DNA of 64,000 bases, taken from Flavobacteriales bacterium (lineage in GTDB: Bacteria; Bacteroidota; Bacteroidia; Flavobacteriales_C; GCA-002722245). The position numbers and the translations under genes are program-made. Under the pieces are notes generated by a model, which was not told where the DNA came from, did not search any database, and saw only the letters and a program-made list of their open reading frames with translations. This document shows, piece by piece, positions 1-8,381 of this stretch. The stretch is taken from contig JAHEZL010000010.1 in assembly GCA_023251095.1 (NCBI GenBank), forward strand, positions 1 to 64,000, read 5' to 3'. How positions within the stretch are numbered: the first letter of the stretch is position 1; each line of letters starts with the position of its first letter.

Positions 1-11
1 GAAAAACAGAA

Positions 12-104
12 CTATTTTTTCTTCTTGTGTCTGTTTTTTCTCAAACGTTTTTTGCGTTTGTGTGTAGCCATCTTGTGTCTTTTTCTTTTTTTTCCGCTTG
101 GCAT
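12..104 (-). CDS. bS22/mS38-like tiny basic ribosomal protein (AURKAIP1/COX24 type)
   Basis: A 30-residue reading frame starting MPSGKKRKRHKMATHKRKKR, almost entirely Lys, Arg and His. Seen directly: ATG at 104, TAG at 12-14, and 18 bp between its start and the stop of the upstream TPR gene. From family knowledge: the pattern matches the short AURKAIP1/COX24-domain proteins of Bacteroidota, relatives of mitochondrial mS38 and actinobacterial bS22, which bind rRNA in the small subunit. Inference: a small ribosomal subunit protein cotranscribed with the TPR and HU genes on the same strand. Such short frames are often missed in annotation. Confidence 0.85.
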   Translation of the reverse strand: MPSGKKRKRHKMATHKRKKRLRKNRHKKKK

Positions 105-122
105 AATGTTGTTTTTTAAAAA

Positions 123-584
123 TTATTTTAATTGTTCTATAATTTGCTGTATCGATTCTTTTTGCTTTGAATCGGGAGCAGTTTCGTACAGCTTAACAAA
201 AATGCTCCTGGCTTTCGCCGTGTCTTTTAATTCCAAATAAGTTTCGGCCAATTGTCTTTGGGTTTCCCAACTTGGTTTTACTTCATTCAATCGTTCCAGA
301 TAACCTACAGCTTTTTCATGCTGATGGGTTCTTAAACTCATTTCTGAAAGCAATTCCAGAGTCCGCACATTTTTAGGATCCTCCTCCAAAACCTCTTTTA
401 AAAGTTTTATCCCCGCCATTGGCTGAACCTCCATGGCCGCCAATGCTTCATCAATCTTTTTATCCAAAGACTGAACTTTAGGAGCCTCTGCTTTTACAAC
501 AGAAGAACTCTTTACAGGTAAAAAATATAAAAGAACGACGGCGGCAATGGCGCTTATAATGACTATCAGTTGCTTATTGCTCAT
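123..584 (-). CDS. Membrane-anchored TPR protein
   Basis: 153 residues. An N-terminal hydrophobic segment (residues about 5-23) anchors the protein in the inner membrane, followed by a linker and two or three tetratricopeptide-like helical hairpins (about 50-150) with the typical small and aromatic residue spacing. TPRs are protein-protein interaction scaffolds; no catalytic motif is visible. It lies 11 bp downstream of the HU gene and just upstream of the bS22/mS38-like gene, all on the minus strand, so one transcript is likely. Similar small TPR proteins next to HU occur in other Bacteroidota, but the partner is unknown. Confidence 0.8.
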   Translation of the reverse strand: MSNKQLIVIISAIAAVVLLYFLPVKSSSVVKAEAPKVQSLDKKIDEALAAMEVQPMAGIKLLKEVLEEDPKNVRTLELLSEMSLRTHQHEKAVGYLERLNEVKPSWETQRQLAETYLELKDTAKARSIFVKLYETAPDSKQKESIQQIIEQLK

Positions 585-595
585 CCTTGGTTAAA

Positions 596-886
596 CTACT
601 TTTTCTTAGAAGTAATTTTTACTTTTTCAACAAAAACTTTTGCCGGTTTAAACGCCGGTACATTGTGTTCAGGGATGATGATGGTGGTGTTTTTAGAAAT
701 GTTCCTTCCTGTTTTTTGAGCTCTTTTCTTAACGATGAAAGAACCGAATCCTCTCAGGTAAACGTTGTCCCCTTTTGATAATGAAGATTTGATGGATTTC
801 ATCATTGCTTCTACTGTTGCCTGAACTGCAACTTTCTCAATTCCTGTTTTGTCTGCGATCTCGTTTACGATGTCTGCTTTTGTCAT
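596..886 (-). CDS. HU/IHF-family DNA-binding protein
   Basis: 96 residues from ATG 886. A longer in-frame TTG start at 910 exists, but residue 1 of the family consensus (MTKADIVNEI) falls at 886. The protein has the two N-terminal helices, then the beta-arm signature (around residues 45-75: LRGFGSF, then a Lys/Arg-rich arm with the NVPAFKPAKVF element). It is a histone-like dimer that bends DNA and compacts the nucleoid. The C-terminus ends in a Lys-rich tail. It is first gene of a likely HU-TPR-bS22 operon, divergent from mutY. Whether it is HU-alpha, HU-beta or IHF-like cannot be settled from sequence alone. Confidence 0.93.
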   Translation of the reverse strand: MTKADIVNEIADKTGIEKVAVQATVEAMMKSIKSSLSKGDNVYLRGFGSFIVKKRAQKTGRNISKNTTIIIPEHNVPAFKPAKVFVEKVKITSKKK

Positions 887-939
887 GTCTGATAAATTTA
901 TATATCTCAATAATTAATTAGTTCTTAATTTAGGGGCTG

Positions 940-969
940 CGAATTTACATTTTTAATTCATTTTACAAA
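940..969 (-). promoter_or_regulatory. Bacteroidota-type promoter for the HU gene
   Basis: On the minus strand TTTG (-33 element, 969-966) is followed after 18 nt by TAAATTCG (-7 element, 947-940), one base off the Bacteroidota consensus TAnnTTTG. It lies about 55 nt upstream of the HU ATG. Inference from the motif only. Confidence 0.55.
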
Positions 970-1023
970 AACCCTGAGCTATTTTTTTTCTTTGTAAGTA
1001 ATTCAATCTTAACTATTTGCTGA

Positions 1024-2058
1024 ATGTTTTCAAAAAAACTGATTTCCTGGTACCACCAAAACAAACGTGATTTGCCTTGGCGGCACACCCGGAATCCCTA
1101 TAAAATATGGCTTTCTGAGATCATCCTGCAACAAACAAGAGTAGAGCAGGGTTTGCCTTATTATGAAAAATTCGTGAGCACCTTCCCCAATGTTGTTTCT
1201 TTGGCCAAGGCAAAAGAAGATGAGGTTTTAAAATTGTGGCAGGGCTTGGGTTATTACAGCAGAGCGAGGAATTTGCATCATGCTGCCAAATCGGTGGCGA
1301 ATGATTTTAAAGGAAAATTTCCATCGGAATACAAAGATATTTTATCCCTGAAAGGTGTTGGAGAATATACGGCTGCAGCCATTGCTTCTTTTTCTTACGA
1401 CCTCCCCTATCCTGTTTTAGACGGGAATGTTTTCCGCGTTATTTCAAGAATTTATGGATTTCATGAAGCCATTGATTCTCCGGCAGGAAAGAAAAAATTT
1501 ATTGAGCATTTACAAACTCTGATTCCGCACGACGATGCTGCTTCCTTCAATCAGGCCATCATGGAATTTGGCGCAATGCATTGCACGCCTAAAAATCCAA
1601 ATTGTGTAAACTGCATATTTAAAAGTCAGTGCTATGCAGCCAAAAACGACAAAGTGGATTTGCTTCCTATCAAAGAAAAAAAGATCATAAAACGCGACCG
1701 CTACTTCTATTACACAGTAAGTATTGATTCGAAAAAAAACATTCTCATTCAAAAGAGAAAAGGAAAAGATATCTGGGAAGGAATGTATGAATTTCCGAAT
1801 ATTGAATCTCCTGTAAAGCTGGATAATCCTATTAAAGAGTTAAGCATCAACAAAAAGGATTTACTTTCTTTCACCGAAATTCAAAAGCATTTGCTGACCC
1901 ATCAAAACATTTATTTTAGTTTTTATGTGGTGAAGGGAGAACCTTCTTCAAAGAAGGAATTGTGGGTGAGCGCTGAAAAATTGATGGAATACCCCGTTCC
2001 GAAAATAATTCAGGATTTTATCCACAAAAAGTTAAATTTGTATCTTCCTCATAAATAA
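1024..2058 (+). CDS. mutY: A/G-specific adenine DNA glycosylase MutY
   Basis: 344 residues. It removes adenine mispaired with 8-oxoguanine in base-excision repair. Visible features: catalytic Glu32 in [10 protein letters not shown], the helix-hairpin-helix [12 protein letters not shown] (about 109-120) followed by the essential Asp133 in VLDGNV, and the iron-sulfur loop Cys187-x6-Cys194-x2-Cys197-x5-Cys203. The C-terminal third (about 225-335) is the NUDIX-like 8-oxoG recognition domain. It is first of a mutY-ssb-gldE-gldD run, 4 bp before ssb, a conserved Bacteroidota arrangement, and divergent from HU. Confidence 0.97.
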   Translation: MFSKKLISWYHQNKRDLPWRHTRNPYKIWLSEIILQQTRVEQGLPYYEKFVSTFPNVVSLAKAKEDEVLKLWQGLGYYSRARNLHHAAKSVANDFKGKFPSEYKDILSLKGVGEYTAAAIASFSYDLPYPVLDGNVFRVISRIYGFHEAIDSPAGKKKFIEHLQTLIPHDDAASFNQAIMEFGAMHCTPKNPNCVNCIFKSQCYAAKNDKVDLLPIKEKKIIKRDRYFYYTVSIDSKKNILIQKRKGKDIWEGMYEFPNIESPVKLDNPIKELSINKKDLLSFTEIQKHLLTHQNIYFSFYVVKGEPSSKKELWVSAEKLMEYPVPKIIQDFIHKKLNLYLPHK

Positions 2059-2062
2059 AAGT

Positions 2063-2479
2063 ATGGCAGGTGTTAACAAAGTAATTTTAATCGGAAACCT
2101 CGGAAAAGACCCTGAGGTGAGGTATTTGGAGGGAGGCACTGCTGTTGCAAATTTCACCTTAGCCACTACCGAAACCTACAAAGACAAAAGTGGAAACCGG
2201 GTGGAACAAACCGAATGGCACAATGTGGTGGTTTGGCGCGGACTGGCTGAAATTGCTGAGAAATATTTAAAAAAAGGAAATCAGGTTTATGTAGAAGGCA
2301 AACTTCGTACACGTGCCTGGGATGACAAAGACGGCGTTAAAAGATATACCACCGAAATAATAGCGGATAATATGACCATGCTGGGTGGCAAGCGTGATGA
2401 TGTTGCGGGAGCGGCTCCGACTGAAAAACCAAAAAATCAAAAAAGCTCTTCTGAGGAATTGGGAGATCTTCCCTTTTAA
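2063..2479 (+). CDS. ssb: Single-stranded DNA-binding protein
   Basis: 138 residues. An N-terminal OB fold (1-110) begins [20 protein letters not shown], followed by a short disordered Lys/Ser-rich linker and the acidic tip ending DLPF, which recruits replication and repair partners. It coats single-stranded DNA at forks and during repair. It starts 4 bp after mutY and precedes gldE, so it is probably cotranscribed with a repair gene on one side and gliding genes on the other. Length and tail are standard for a housekeeping Bacteroidota SSB. Confidence 0.97.
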   Translation: MAGVNKVILIGNLGKDPEVRYLEGGTAVANFTLATTETYKDKSGNRVEQTEWHNVVVWRGLAEIAEKYLKKGNQVYVEGKLRTRAWDDKDGVKRYTTEIIADNMTMLGGKRDDVAGAAPTEKPKNQKSSSEELGDLPF

Positions 2480-2553
2480 AAAACAATACTATCGACCTCA
2501 TCCCTCATATCCATTTATTACTCGTTACAGGCTCCAATACAGCCATAGTATCC

Positions 2554-3819
2554 ATGTCGCTGATGTTCATCGGCATGTTCGTTTTGCTGATAGGCGCTGC
2601 ATTTATTTCTTCTACTGAGGTAGCCTTTTTCTCCATGGACAAAAAAGCTTTGGAGTTGCTGGAATTGCGACACAACAAGGCCGGGAAAATTATTAAGAAA
2701 TTACTCGACAGTCCGGAAAAACTACTGGCAACAATTTTAATCACCAACAGCTTTTTTCATATTTCCTTCGTTTTTGTTTCTACCGCGTTTATCAGCCGAC
2801 TAGAAAGCATTGGCATTGCAAACGTTATCCCCACTGTGGTTCAAATCATCCTTATCAGTATTCTGTTGATTCTCTTTGGAGAAATTATTCCAAAAGTATT
2901 GGCTACTAAAAAAGGCGAGAAAATTGCAGTATTCATGTCGGCTCCCATGCTTTTGCTCACTACTGTTTTAAAACCCTTTTCTGCTTTTTTGCTCTTATTC
3001 AGCTCACAAAAAAAGAAACAGCAAAAAACAAAAAACATTTCTGTTGATGAGCTTTCTGCAGTTCATGATTTGATTCAAAATGAAGATGCTTCTGAACAGG
3101 AACAAAAAATTCTTTCGGGCATTTTATCTTTTGGAAATACCGACGTGAAACAAATCATGACACCGCGCACCAATATTATAGCGCTGAATGAAAGTCATTC
3201 TCTACCTATGGTTATCAAAGAAATTCAGTCTTCTGAGTTTTCAAGAATTCCGATACACAACGACAACATTGATAAAATCACAGGAGTACTTTATATCAAA
3301 GATTTACTTCCTTATTTAAATGAAGGAGAAAATTTCGATTGGAAAGTATTGAAACGTCCGCCTTTCTTCGTTCCTGAAAGCAAAAAAATCGACGATTTAT
3401 TAAAAGAATTTCAGGAAAAGAAAATGCACATGGCCGTTGTAGTAGATGAATACGGCGGAACATCAGGCATCATTACTTTAGAAGATGTCATTGAAGAAAT
3501 TGTGGGCGACCTCAGTGATGAATACGATGATGAAGATGTCATCTATTCCAAGCTGGATGATAAAAACTATGTTTTCGATGGTAAAACTTTACTCATCGAT
3601 ATGTACCGTGTTTTGGAAATTGATGAAGAAGCGTTTGAAGCAGCCAAAGGCGAAGCCGATACCATTGCCGGATTCATACTGGAGCAAACGGGAGTTTTCC
3701 CTAAAAAGGATACTTTTATTGAGTTTGCAGGCATCCGTTTTAAAATCGACAGTATGGATAAACGCCGAATTGTAAGCATCAAAGTGACACTTCCTCCCGA
3801 TTTAAAACAACGTAAATAA
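2554..3819 (+). CDS. gldE: Gliding motility-associated protein GldE (CNNM/CorC-like)
   Basis: 421 residues. Order: an N-terminal DUF21/CNNM membrane domain with three to four helices (about 1-165), paired CBS domains (about 190-310; ITGVLYIKDLLPYL and VVVDEYGGTSGIITLEDVIEEI are typical), then a CorC_HlyC domain (about 325-410). Family members resemble Mg/Co-efflux proteins; GldE supports gliding, genetically linked to GldD. The stop overlaps the gldD start (TAATG). The frame is open upstream to about 2479 without ATG, GTG or TTG, and translates to plausible hydrophobic GldE-like sequence, so the true N-terminus may begin about 20 residues earlier from a rare start. Confidence 0.92.
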   Translation: MSLMFIGMFVLLIGAAFISSTEVAFFSMDKKALELLELRHNKAGKIIKKLLDSPEKLLATILITNSFFHISFVFVSTAFISRLESIGIANVIPTVVQIILISILLILFGEIIPKVLATKKGEKIAVFMSAPMLLLTTVLKPFSAFLLLFSSQKKKQQKTKNISVDELSAVHDLIQNEDASEQEQKILSGILSFGNTDVKQIMTPRTNIIALNESHSLPMVIKEIQSSEFSRIPIHNDNIDKITGVLYIKDLLPYLNEGENFDWKVLKRPPFFVPESKKIDDLLKEFQEKKMHMAVVVDEYGGTSGIITLEDVIEEIVGDLSDEYDDEDVIYSKLDDKNYVFDGKTLLIDMYRVLEIDEEAFEAAKGEADTIAGFILEQTGVFPKKDTFIEFAGIRFKIDSMDKRRIVSIKVTLPPDLKQRK

Positions 3820-4379
3820 TGAGAAAATTACTTGTTGTTGTTATTATTTCGGTTTTCATTTTCGGATGTGATGAAGTCACAGTACCCAAGCCAAAAGGCT
3901 ATTTCCACATTACTTTGCCTGCAAAAAAATATCAGCATTTTCAAAGTGCCTGTCCGTTTGAATTCGACATTGCTTCCATAGCCAAAATGGCACGCAAAGA
4001 TTCCGCTTCCTGCTTTTACAATCTGGAATACCCGCAATGGAAGGCCACTATTTATTTATCGTACTTGCCGATTAAAAATGATTTGAAGGAATTGATCGAT
4101 GATGAACATCGCAGAAAAGAAAAACACATTCAACTAGCTTCTTCTATTGAGGATTCGGTTTTTATTTTTGCCGACAAACATGTAAGCGCCACTGTTTTCA
4201 ATATCAACGGCACCAAAACTGCCACTCCCCTTCAATTTTTTATTACCGACAGCACACAACATTTCTTTCGCGGAGCCTTGTATTTTTATCATTCACCCAA
4301 CAATGATTCTGTTGCTCCTATCATTCAATACATCAAAGAAGATGTAAGAAAACTGATCCAAACTTTTAAATGGAAGTAG
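3819..4379 (+). CDS. gldD: Gliding motility lipoprotein GldD
   Basis: 186 residues with a lipoprotein signal (hydrophobic 4-14, lipobox IFGC, Cys17). The mature part carries the GldD pattern PKPKGYFHITLPAKKYQ and CPFEFD, then YPQWKATIYLSYLPI. GldD is a lipoprotein needed for gliding/T9SS function in Flavobacterium johnsoniae; its biochemical role is not established. It overlaps gldE by one base at the start and its last 14 bp overlap convergently with ctaA. Confidence 0.93.
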   Translation: MRKLLVVVIISVFIFGCDEVTVPKPKGYFHITLPAKKYQHFQSACPFEFDIASIAKMARKDSASCFYNLEYPQWKATIYLSYLPIKNDLKELIDDEHRRKEKHIQLASSIEDSVFIFADKHVSATVFNINGTKTATPLQFFITDSTQHFFRGALYFYHSPNNDSVAPIIQYIKEDVRKLIQTFKWK

Positions 4380-5400
4380 ATTCTTCTTTCAAAGCGAAAT
4401 ACAAAACGCAGGAAGAAGTAAGCAGTAAACTGGCCAGTACCAAATGGGTTGGCTGCATCACTTGTGGAATTTCAAAATAACCCATCACCACACCGGTTAG
4501 AATATTTGCAATAATTAAAATAAGAATTGCCTGTACCGCTTTGTGTTTGATTTTTGCTTCATATAAAAAATAAATTGCAGCGCCGACCACTGCTGCATAC
4601 AACAAAGAAAAGGTGCGATGGGTCAAAAATATCCAACCCGACAAGCCTACCCACTGCTCACGCAACTCGCCTGAAAGTCGCAAATCATCAAAACTCTGGC
4701 GCACAAAACTTCCCAAAACCAACTGCCCTATCAACAACAAAATGGAAAGCAACAACATTTTTTTTATCGGCTTGAATTTTCCTTGTTCCACATATACAGG
4801 CTGTAAAACCTTTGATTGCGTGTAAGTCACTACTATCAATATCAAAAATGCAGCATGTAAATGAATACTGATTTTATAGGGCTTCAGGTTAGAAGAAACC
4901 ACCAAGGCGCCCAGATATCCTTCGATACAAATGAGAATAAAAGTGAATACACTTCCCCAAAAAACAACGGGTTTTTCTTTTCTGAAAGGAATAGAAAAAT
5001 AAAGCATCAGCATCGCCATAATGCCCAACACGGCGCCACTCAAACGATTGATGTATTCAATAATAGTGTGTTCGGGTTTATAAATTGCGTAATCGTGCTT
5101 TTTATATTGCTCCCACTGACTTTCATCAAAAACAGCAGAAGGCTGATAGTTTTCTTGGGCAACAAGTAATTTGTTGTCGTGAATAATGATTTGTCCTTTT
5201 TCAAATGTTTTACCGGCTTGCCATTGTACCTGTTCCTCCTCCAACGGCGGCACCCAGTAGCCATAGCACTTAGGCCAGTCGGGACAGCCCATTCCGGCTC
5301 CCGTAGCCTTTACCAAACTACCGGCAAGAATAACGAGTAAAGAAAAAACAAGGGTGAGCCTGCTGAAAAGATTAAAGCGTTTTTCCTGTTTAAAATTCAT
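4366..5400 (-). CDS. ctaA: Heme A synthase (COX15/CtaA family)
   Basis: 344 residues, polytopic membrane protein with about eight helices in two four-helix halves. Seen: the N-terminal LVKATGAGMGCPDWPKCYG signature, EYINRLSGAVLG with the conserved Glu and Arg near the first heme ligand, and the C-terminal half with LTHRTFSLLYA and MQPTHLVLASLLL, whose histidines match the second heme pair. The enzyme oxidises heme O to heme A for aa3-type cytochrome oxidases. An extra periplasmic insertion (about 50-110) is typical of Bacteroidota members. Its start overlaps the stop of the upstream heavy-metal-domain lipoprotein (TAATG), suggesting a cytochrome oxidase biogenesis operon. Confidence 0.93.
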   Translation of the reverse strand: MNFKQEKRFNLFSRLTLVFSLLVILAGSLVKATGAGMGCPDWPKCYGYWVPPLEEEQVQWQAGKTFEKGQIIIHDNKLLVAQENYQPSAVFDESQWEQYKKHDYAIYKPEHTIIEYINRLSGAVLGIMAMLMLYFSIPFRKEKPVVFWGSVFTFILICIEGYLGALVVSSNLKPYKISIHLHAAFLILIVVTYTQSKVLQPVYVEQGKFKPIKKMLLLSILLLIGQLVLGSFVRQSFDDLRLSGELREQWVGLSGWIFLTHRTFSLLYAAVVGAAIYFLYEAKIKHKAVQAILILIIANILTGVVMGYFEIPQVMQPTHLVLASLLLTSSCVLYFALKEESTSI

Positions 5401-5750
5401 TATTGAACGCTGTCTTTGGGTAAAGCAGCAATTTCTTTTGTGGCAACTACTTCATAAATACCTTCTGCTACCGATTCAACAGCACTTTCCAGATCTTCCA
5501 CATCAGCAATGGCAGCATTGTAAGAAACCAAAGCATGTTTATTTTCAAAATTTACCCTGGCTTCCTTTACGCCAGATGTTTCAATAAGCTTTATTTGGAT
5601 AGAGGGTGCACAACTATGGGCGCAGGTCATGCCGTCAATGCTCATTTCTACGTGTTTAATTACTTCCGGCACGGGAGTTGGTGCTCCGCAGGAAAACAAA
5701 AGTGCAAGTACTAACAAGCCACTAAATTGCTTTATATATTCCATCTTCAT
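5400..5750 (-). CDS. Heavy-metal-associated (HMA) domain lipoprotein
   Basis: About 116 residues from ATG 5750 (a second ATG at 5744 is also possible; longer in-frame starts would run through the upstream gene). A signal sequence ends in LLFSC, a lipobox. The mature domain is an HMA fold with GMTCAHSCAPSI, a Cys-x3-Cys variant of the usual MxCxxC metal loop that recurs in Bacteroidota. It ends with a charged tail. Likely a periplasm-facing copper-binding lipoprotein. It overlaps the upstream cytosolic HMA chaperone by 29 bp and ctaA by 1 bp, consistent with copper and heme A delivery to cytochrome oxidase. Confidence 0.82.
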   Translation of the reverse strand: MKMEYIKQFSGLLVLALLFSCGAPTPVPEVIKHVEMSIDGMTCAHSCAPSIQIKLIETSGVKEARVNFENKHALVSYNAAIADVEDLESAVESVAEGIYEVVATKEIAALPKDSVQ

Positions 5751-5928
5751 TGATTGCTGTTTTAATTTTTTGAATGGTCTCATCATCAACATCATTAAAT
5801 TCAACGGTATTTTTTCCCAAATTTACTATGAATTTACTTTCGGACAAAAAATCATTCACCAGAGCAGTAACATGAGCCACACAGTGCTTACAGGTCATAC
5901 CTTCTATTGTAATAATCGATTTCATCAA
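5722..5928 (-). CDS. CopZ-like copper chaperone (HMA domain)
   Basis: 68 residues, a complete ferredoxin-like HMA domain with the canonical metal loop GMTCKHCVAHV (Cys-x2-Cys) and no signal peptide, hence cytosolic. The family binds Cu(I) and hands it to P-type ATPases or assembly proteins. It is first gene of a three-gene minus-strand operon with the HMA lipoprotein and ctaA, which implies a role in copper supply for terminal oxidase assembly. No copper ATPase is present in the window. Confidence 0.87.
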   Translation of the reverse strand: MMKSIITIEGMTCKHCVAHVTALVNDFLSESKFIVNLGKNTVEFNDVDDETIQKIKTAINEDGIYKAI

Positions 5929-5956
5929 GCAAAGTTAACACGAAATTTAAAATCTA

Positions 5957-5987
5957 TTTGTTTATTCAGCTTATTTTATTAGTTTTG
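5957..5987 (+). promoter_or_regulatory. Promoter for rplU-rpmA
   Basis: TTTG (5957-5960), an 18-19 nt spacer, and TAGTTTTG (5980-5987) match the Bacteroidota consensus TTTG/TAnnTTTG exactly. It lies 29 nt upstream of the rplU ATG. Confidence 0.75.
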
Positions 5988-6016
5988 CCTCCCTTAATTT
6001 TTTAAACGCGAAGAAA

Positions 6017-6334
6017 ATGTACGCAATTGTAGAGATAGCAGGGCAACAATACAAAGTAGCCAAAGATCAACAGATCTATGTACATCACTTGGGAGCTGAA
6101 GAAGGTAAATCACTTACTTTCGATAAAGTTCTTTTGGTTGATGATAACGGAAAGATTTCTGTTGGCGCCCCAGCTGTAAGCGGTGCTTCAGTCACTGCTA
6201 AAGTAGTTACTCCACTCGTAAAAGGAGACAAAGTTTTGATTTTCAAAAAGAAACGAAGAAAAGGGTATCAAAAGTTGAACGGTCACCGTCAACAATTTAC
6301 TCAAGTTCAAATTGAAGGAATCAGCTTAAAGTAA
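6017..6334 (+). CDS. rplU: 50S ribosomal protein L21
   Basis: 105 residues, normal bL21 length, starting [20 protein letters not shown] and containing the C-terminal signature [15 protein letters not shown], the conserved 23S rRNA-binding stretch. It is followed 26 bp later by rpmA, the near-universal rplU-rpmA pair, behind a clear consensus promoter. Confidence 0.98.
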   Translation: MYAIVEIAGQQYKVAKDQQIYVHHLGAEEGKSLTFDKVLLVDDNGKISVGAPAVSGASVTAKVVTPLVKGDKVLIFKKKRRKGYQKLNGHRQQFTQVQIEGISLK

Positions 6335-6360
6335 ACATTAACATTAAAAACTAAAAGACC

Positions 6361-6624
6361 ATGGCACATAAGAAAGGGGCTGGTAGCACCACCAACGGTA
6401 GAGAGTCAGAGTCGAAGAGACTTGGAGTAAAAAAATTCGGTGGCGAAAAAGTAATCGCCGGAAACATCTTGGTTAGACAAAGAGGTACAGTTCACAATCC
6501 TGGCCTCAATGTAGGAATGGGTAAAGACCACACTCTTTTTGCAACTGCACCTGGTGTTGTTCAATTCAGAAAGAAAAAAGACAACAGATCTTATGTTTCT
6601 GTTGTACCTGCTGCTGCTGAATAA
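6361..6624 (+). CDS. rpmA: 50S ribosomal protein L27
   Basis: 87 residues. The start [20 protein letters not shown] is the bL27 N-terminus that reaches the peptidyl transferase centre; no Firmicutes-type cleavable extension is present. [10 protein letters not shown] and HTLFA, later in the protein, are also diagnostic. Second gene of the rplU-rpmA operon, closed by an intrinsic terminator. Confidence 0.98.
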   Translation: MAHKKGAGSTTNGRESESKRLGVKKFGGEKVIAGNILVRQRGTVHNPGLNVGMGKDHTLFATAPGVVQFRKKKDNRSYVSVVPAAAE

Positions 6625-6645
6625 GCGCATCATTTAAAAACATAC

Positions 6646-6686
6646 AAACCTTCTGATTCGAAAGAGTTAGAAGGTTTTTTATTTTT
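6646..6686 (+). terminator. Intrinsic terminator of rplU-rpmA
   Basis: AAACCTTCT (6646-6654) pairs with AGAAGGTTT (6669-6677), then a T-rich run to 6686. It ends just before plsC. Confidence 0.85.
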
Positions 6687-6697
6687 AGTTTAGCCGG

Positions 6698-7438
6698 ATG
6701 AAGGTATTGATGTTTATATGGAAAATATGGTTTTTGATTGTAATGATCATCACTACCCTCTTCTATTTTCCTTTTGTTTACCTCACTATTGTAATACTCA
6801 AGCGCTACGACCTTACTTACAATATTTTTTACCGCTGCTGGGCCTGGAGTATCTTAATTCCTATTGGCATTTTTCCTAAAAAAATAATGCGTGGGAAATT
6901 CCCTGAAAACCAAGGATTCATACTGGTTTCCAATCACACTTCACAACTGGATATTGTAGTACCTTATACTTTACTATCACAGCATTTTGCTTTTTTAGCG
7001 AAGCGTGAACTGACGAAGCTCCCTTTATTCAGAACCAATTTCAGAGGAATGAATATCACAGTGGATAGAAAAAGTTTGATCTCGGGATTGGAATCGCTCA
7101 CGGAATGCAAAACCAAATTGGACAACAAGATCAACATTTTGATTTTCCCGGAAGGGACGCGTTCCAAAAATGCTCCTGGGATGATTCCTTTTAAAAGTGG
7201 AGCTTTTAAGCTGGCCATCAAAGAACAGGTACCTATTGTACCAATGGTTTTTCTGGATAATTACAAAAGACTGGAAGGTGGAAAAGGTTTGTTTAAAAGC
7301 ATGGCCGGACCGGGAAGGAGCCGTATGGTGGTATTAAACCCCATAGAAACAAAAGGACTCACACAAAAAGATGTGGAGTCCTTAATTGAAAAAGTTTATT
7401 CTGAGATGGAAAAAACGTTGAAAGAATTCAACGCTTAG
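6698..7438 (+). CDS. plsC: 1-acyl-sn-glycerol-3-phosphate acyltransferase
   Basis: 246 residues. An N-terminal membrane helix (about 8-32) is followed by the acyltransferase motifs: NHTSQLD (block I, catalytic His/Asp), an RxxFRGMNITVDR block II region, FPEGTRSK (block III) and VPIVPMV (block IV). It makes phosphatidic acid from lysophosphatidic acid at the inner membrane. It has its own unit after the rpmA terminator, and its 3' end overlaps the bacilliredoxin gene convergently by 4 bp. Confidence 0.92.
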   Translation: MKVLMFIWKIWFLIVMIITTLFYFPFVYLTIVILKRYDLTYNIFYRCWAWSILIPIGIFPKKIMRGKFPENQGFILVSNHTSQLDIVVPYTLLSQHFAFLAKRELTKLPLFRTNFRGMNITVDRKSLISGLESLTECKTKLDNKINILIFPEGTRSKNAPGMIPFKSGAFKLAIKEQVPIVPMVFLDNYKRLEGGKGLFKSMAGPGRSRMVVLNPIETKGLTQKDVESLIEKVYSEMEKTLKEFNA

Positions 7439-7854
7439 CAATACTCTTCAAAAGCAGCTACTAAATTATCAGCAATCAATTCAGCCGGACGGCCTTCAAT
7501 TGCATGACGCTCTATCATGTGCACCAGTTTACCATTTTTAAATAAGGCAATGGCCGGTGATGACGGAGGATAAGGCAACATATACTGACGGGCACGAGCC
7601 ACTGCATCGGTATCAAAGCCTGCAAATACAGTTGTAAATTTACTTGGTTTTTTTCCGCTTGTTGCAGCCGCTTGTTTTGCAGCCGGACGTGCATTTCTCG
7701 CAGCACAACCACAAACCGAGTTGATCACTACCAATACGGTTTCGTCTTTTCCTGAATTGAGGGTATTATCCACTTCTTCTGAAGTGCTTAAATCGGTAAA
7801 ACCTGCGCTTACTAATTCTTGTTTTAAAGGGAGTACAATTTCTGCTGGGTACAT
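7435..7854 (-). CDS. BrxA/BrxB-family bacilliredoxin
   Basis: 139 residues, the full family length. Thioredoxin-like fold with the diagnostic Cys-Gly-Cys site (Cys48, Cys50) in INSVCGCAARNARP. Relatives in Firmicutes reduce bacillithiol-mixed disulfides; many Bacteroidota also use bacillithiol. Cytosolic, no signal peptide. It is convergent with plsC and downstream of tadA on the same strand, 75 bp apart. Confidence 0.9.
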   Translation of the reverse strand: MYPAEIVLPLKQELVSAGFTDLSTSEEVDNTLNSGKDETVLVVINSVCGCAARNARPAAKQAAATSGKKPSKFTTVFAGFDTDAVARARQYMLPYPPSSPAIALFKNGKLVHMIERHAIEGRPAELIADNLVAAFEEYC

Positions 7855-7929
7855 ATTATGAGTTTTAATTTCCGGATTAAAGTTAGGAAAGATTGTAGCA
7901 ACAATTATTTAAAAAATGATAAATAAAAT

Positions 7930-8376
7930 CTATCTCTTCTTCTCAAAAAATGATTGAAGGAGTTGGCGACTTTCTTCTGCAAGAATTCCGCGACTCACTT
8001 CTGTTTTAGGATGCAGCATATCCAAGCTGATTAAACTGTATCCTCTTTTAGGATCGGAAGAAGCAAAAACAACGCGTTTTAATCTCGCCCAATAAGCGGC
8101 ACCGGCACACATACAGCAAGGTTCCAGCGTAACATACAAAGTGCATTCATTGAGAAATTTACCGCCCAAAAAATTAGCTGCCGATGTAAAAGCCAGCATT
8201 TCCGCATGCGCGGTAACATCAGTCAGTTGTTCAGTTTGGTTGTGCGCACGCGCTATAATCTGGTTTTTACAAACAATCACGGCTCCCACAGGAACCTCAT
8301 CTTCTTCAAAAGCCTGCTGTGCCTCCACCATCGCCTGCTTCATAAAATACTCGTCGGAAAATACGCTTAAGTCCAT
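7930..8376 (-). CDS. tadA: tRNA adenosine(34) deaminase
   Basis: 148 residues. Cytidine/deoxycytidylate deaminase fold with the zinc motifs HAEM (His57, catalytic Glu59) and PCCMC (Cys87, Cys90). TadA converts adenosine-34 to inosine in tRNA-Arg(ACG). A promoter -7 element ends 6 nt before the ATG, so its mRNA may be almost leaderless. Divergent from the cytochrome c gene. Confidence 0.93.
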   Translation of the reverse strand: MDLSVFSDEYFMKQAMVEAQQAFEEDEVPVGAVIVCKNQIIARAHNQTEQLTDVTAHAEMLAFTSAANFLGGKFLNECTLYVTLEPCCMCAGAAYWARLKRVVFASSDPKRGYSLISLDMLHPKTEVSRGILAEESRQLLQSFFEKKR

Positions 8377-8381
8377 AGACC

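Noticed and set aside
25-240. Plus-strand frame at the window start
   Set aside because: It is antisense to the bS22/mS38-like gene and the end of the TPR gene and consists of low-complexity Phe/Leu sequence.
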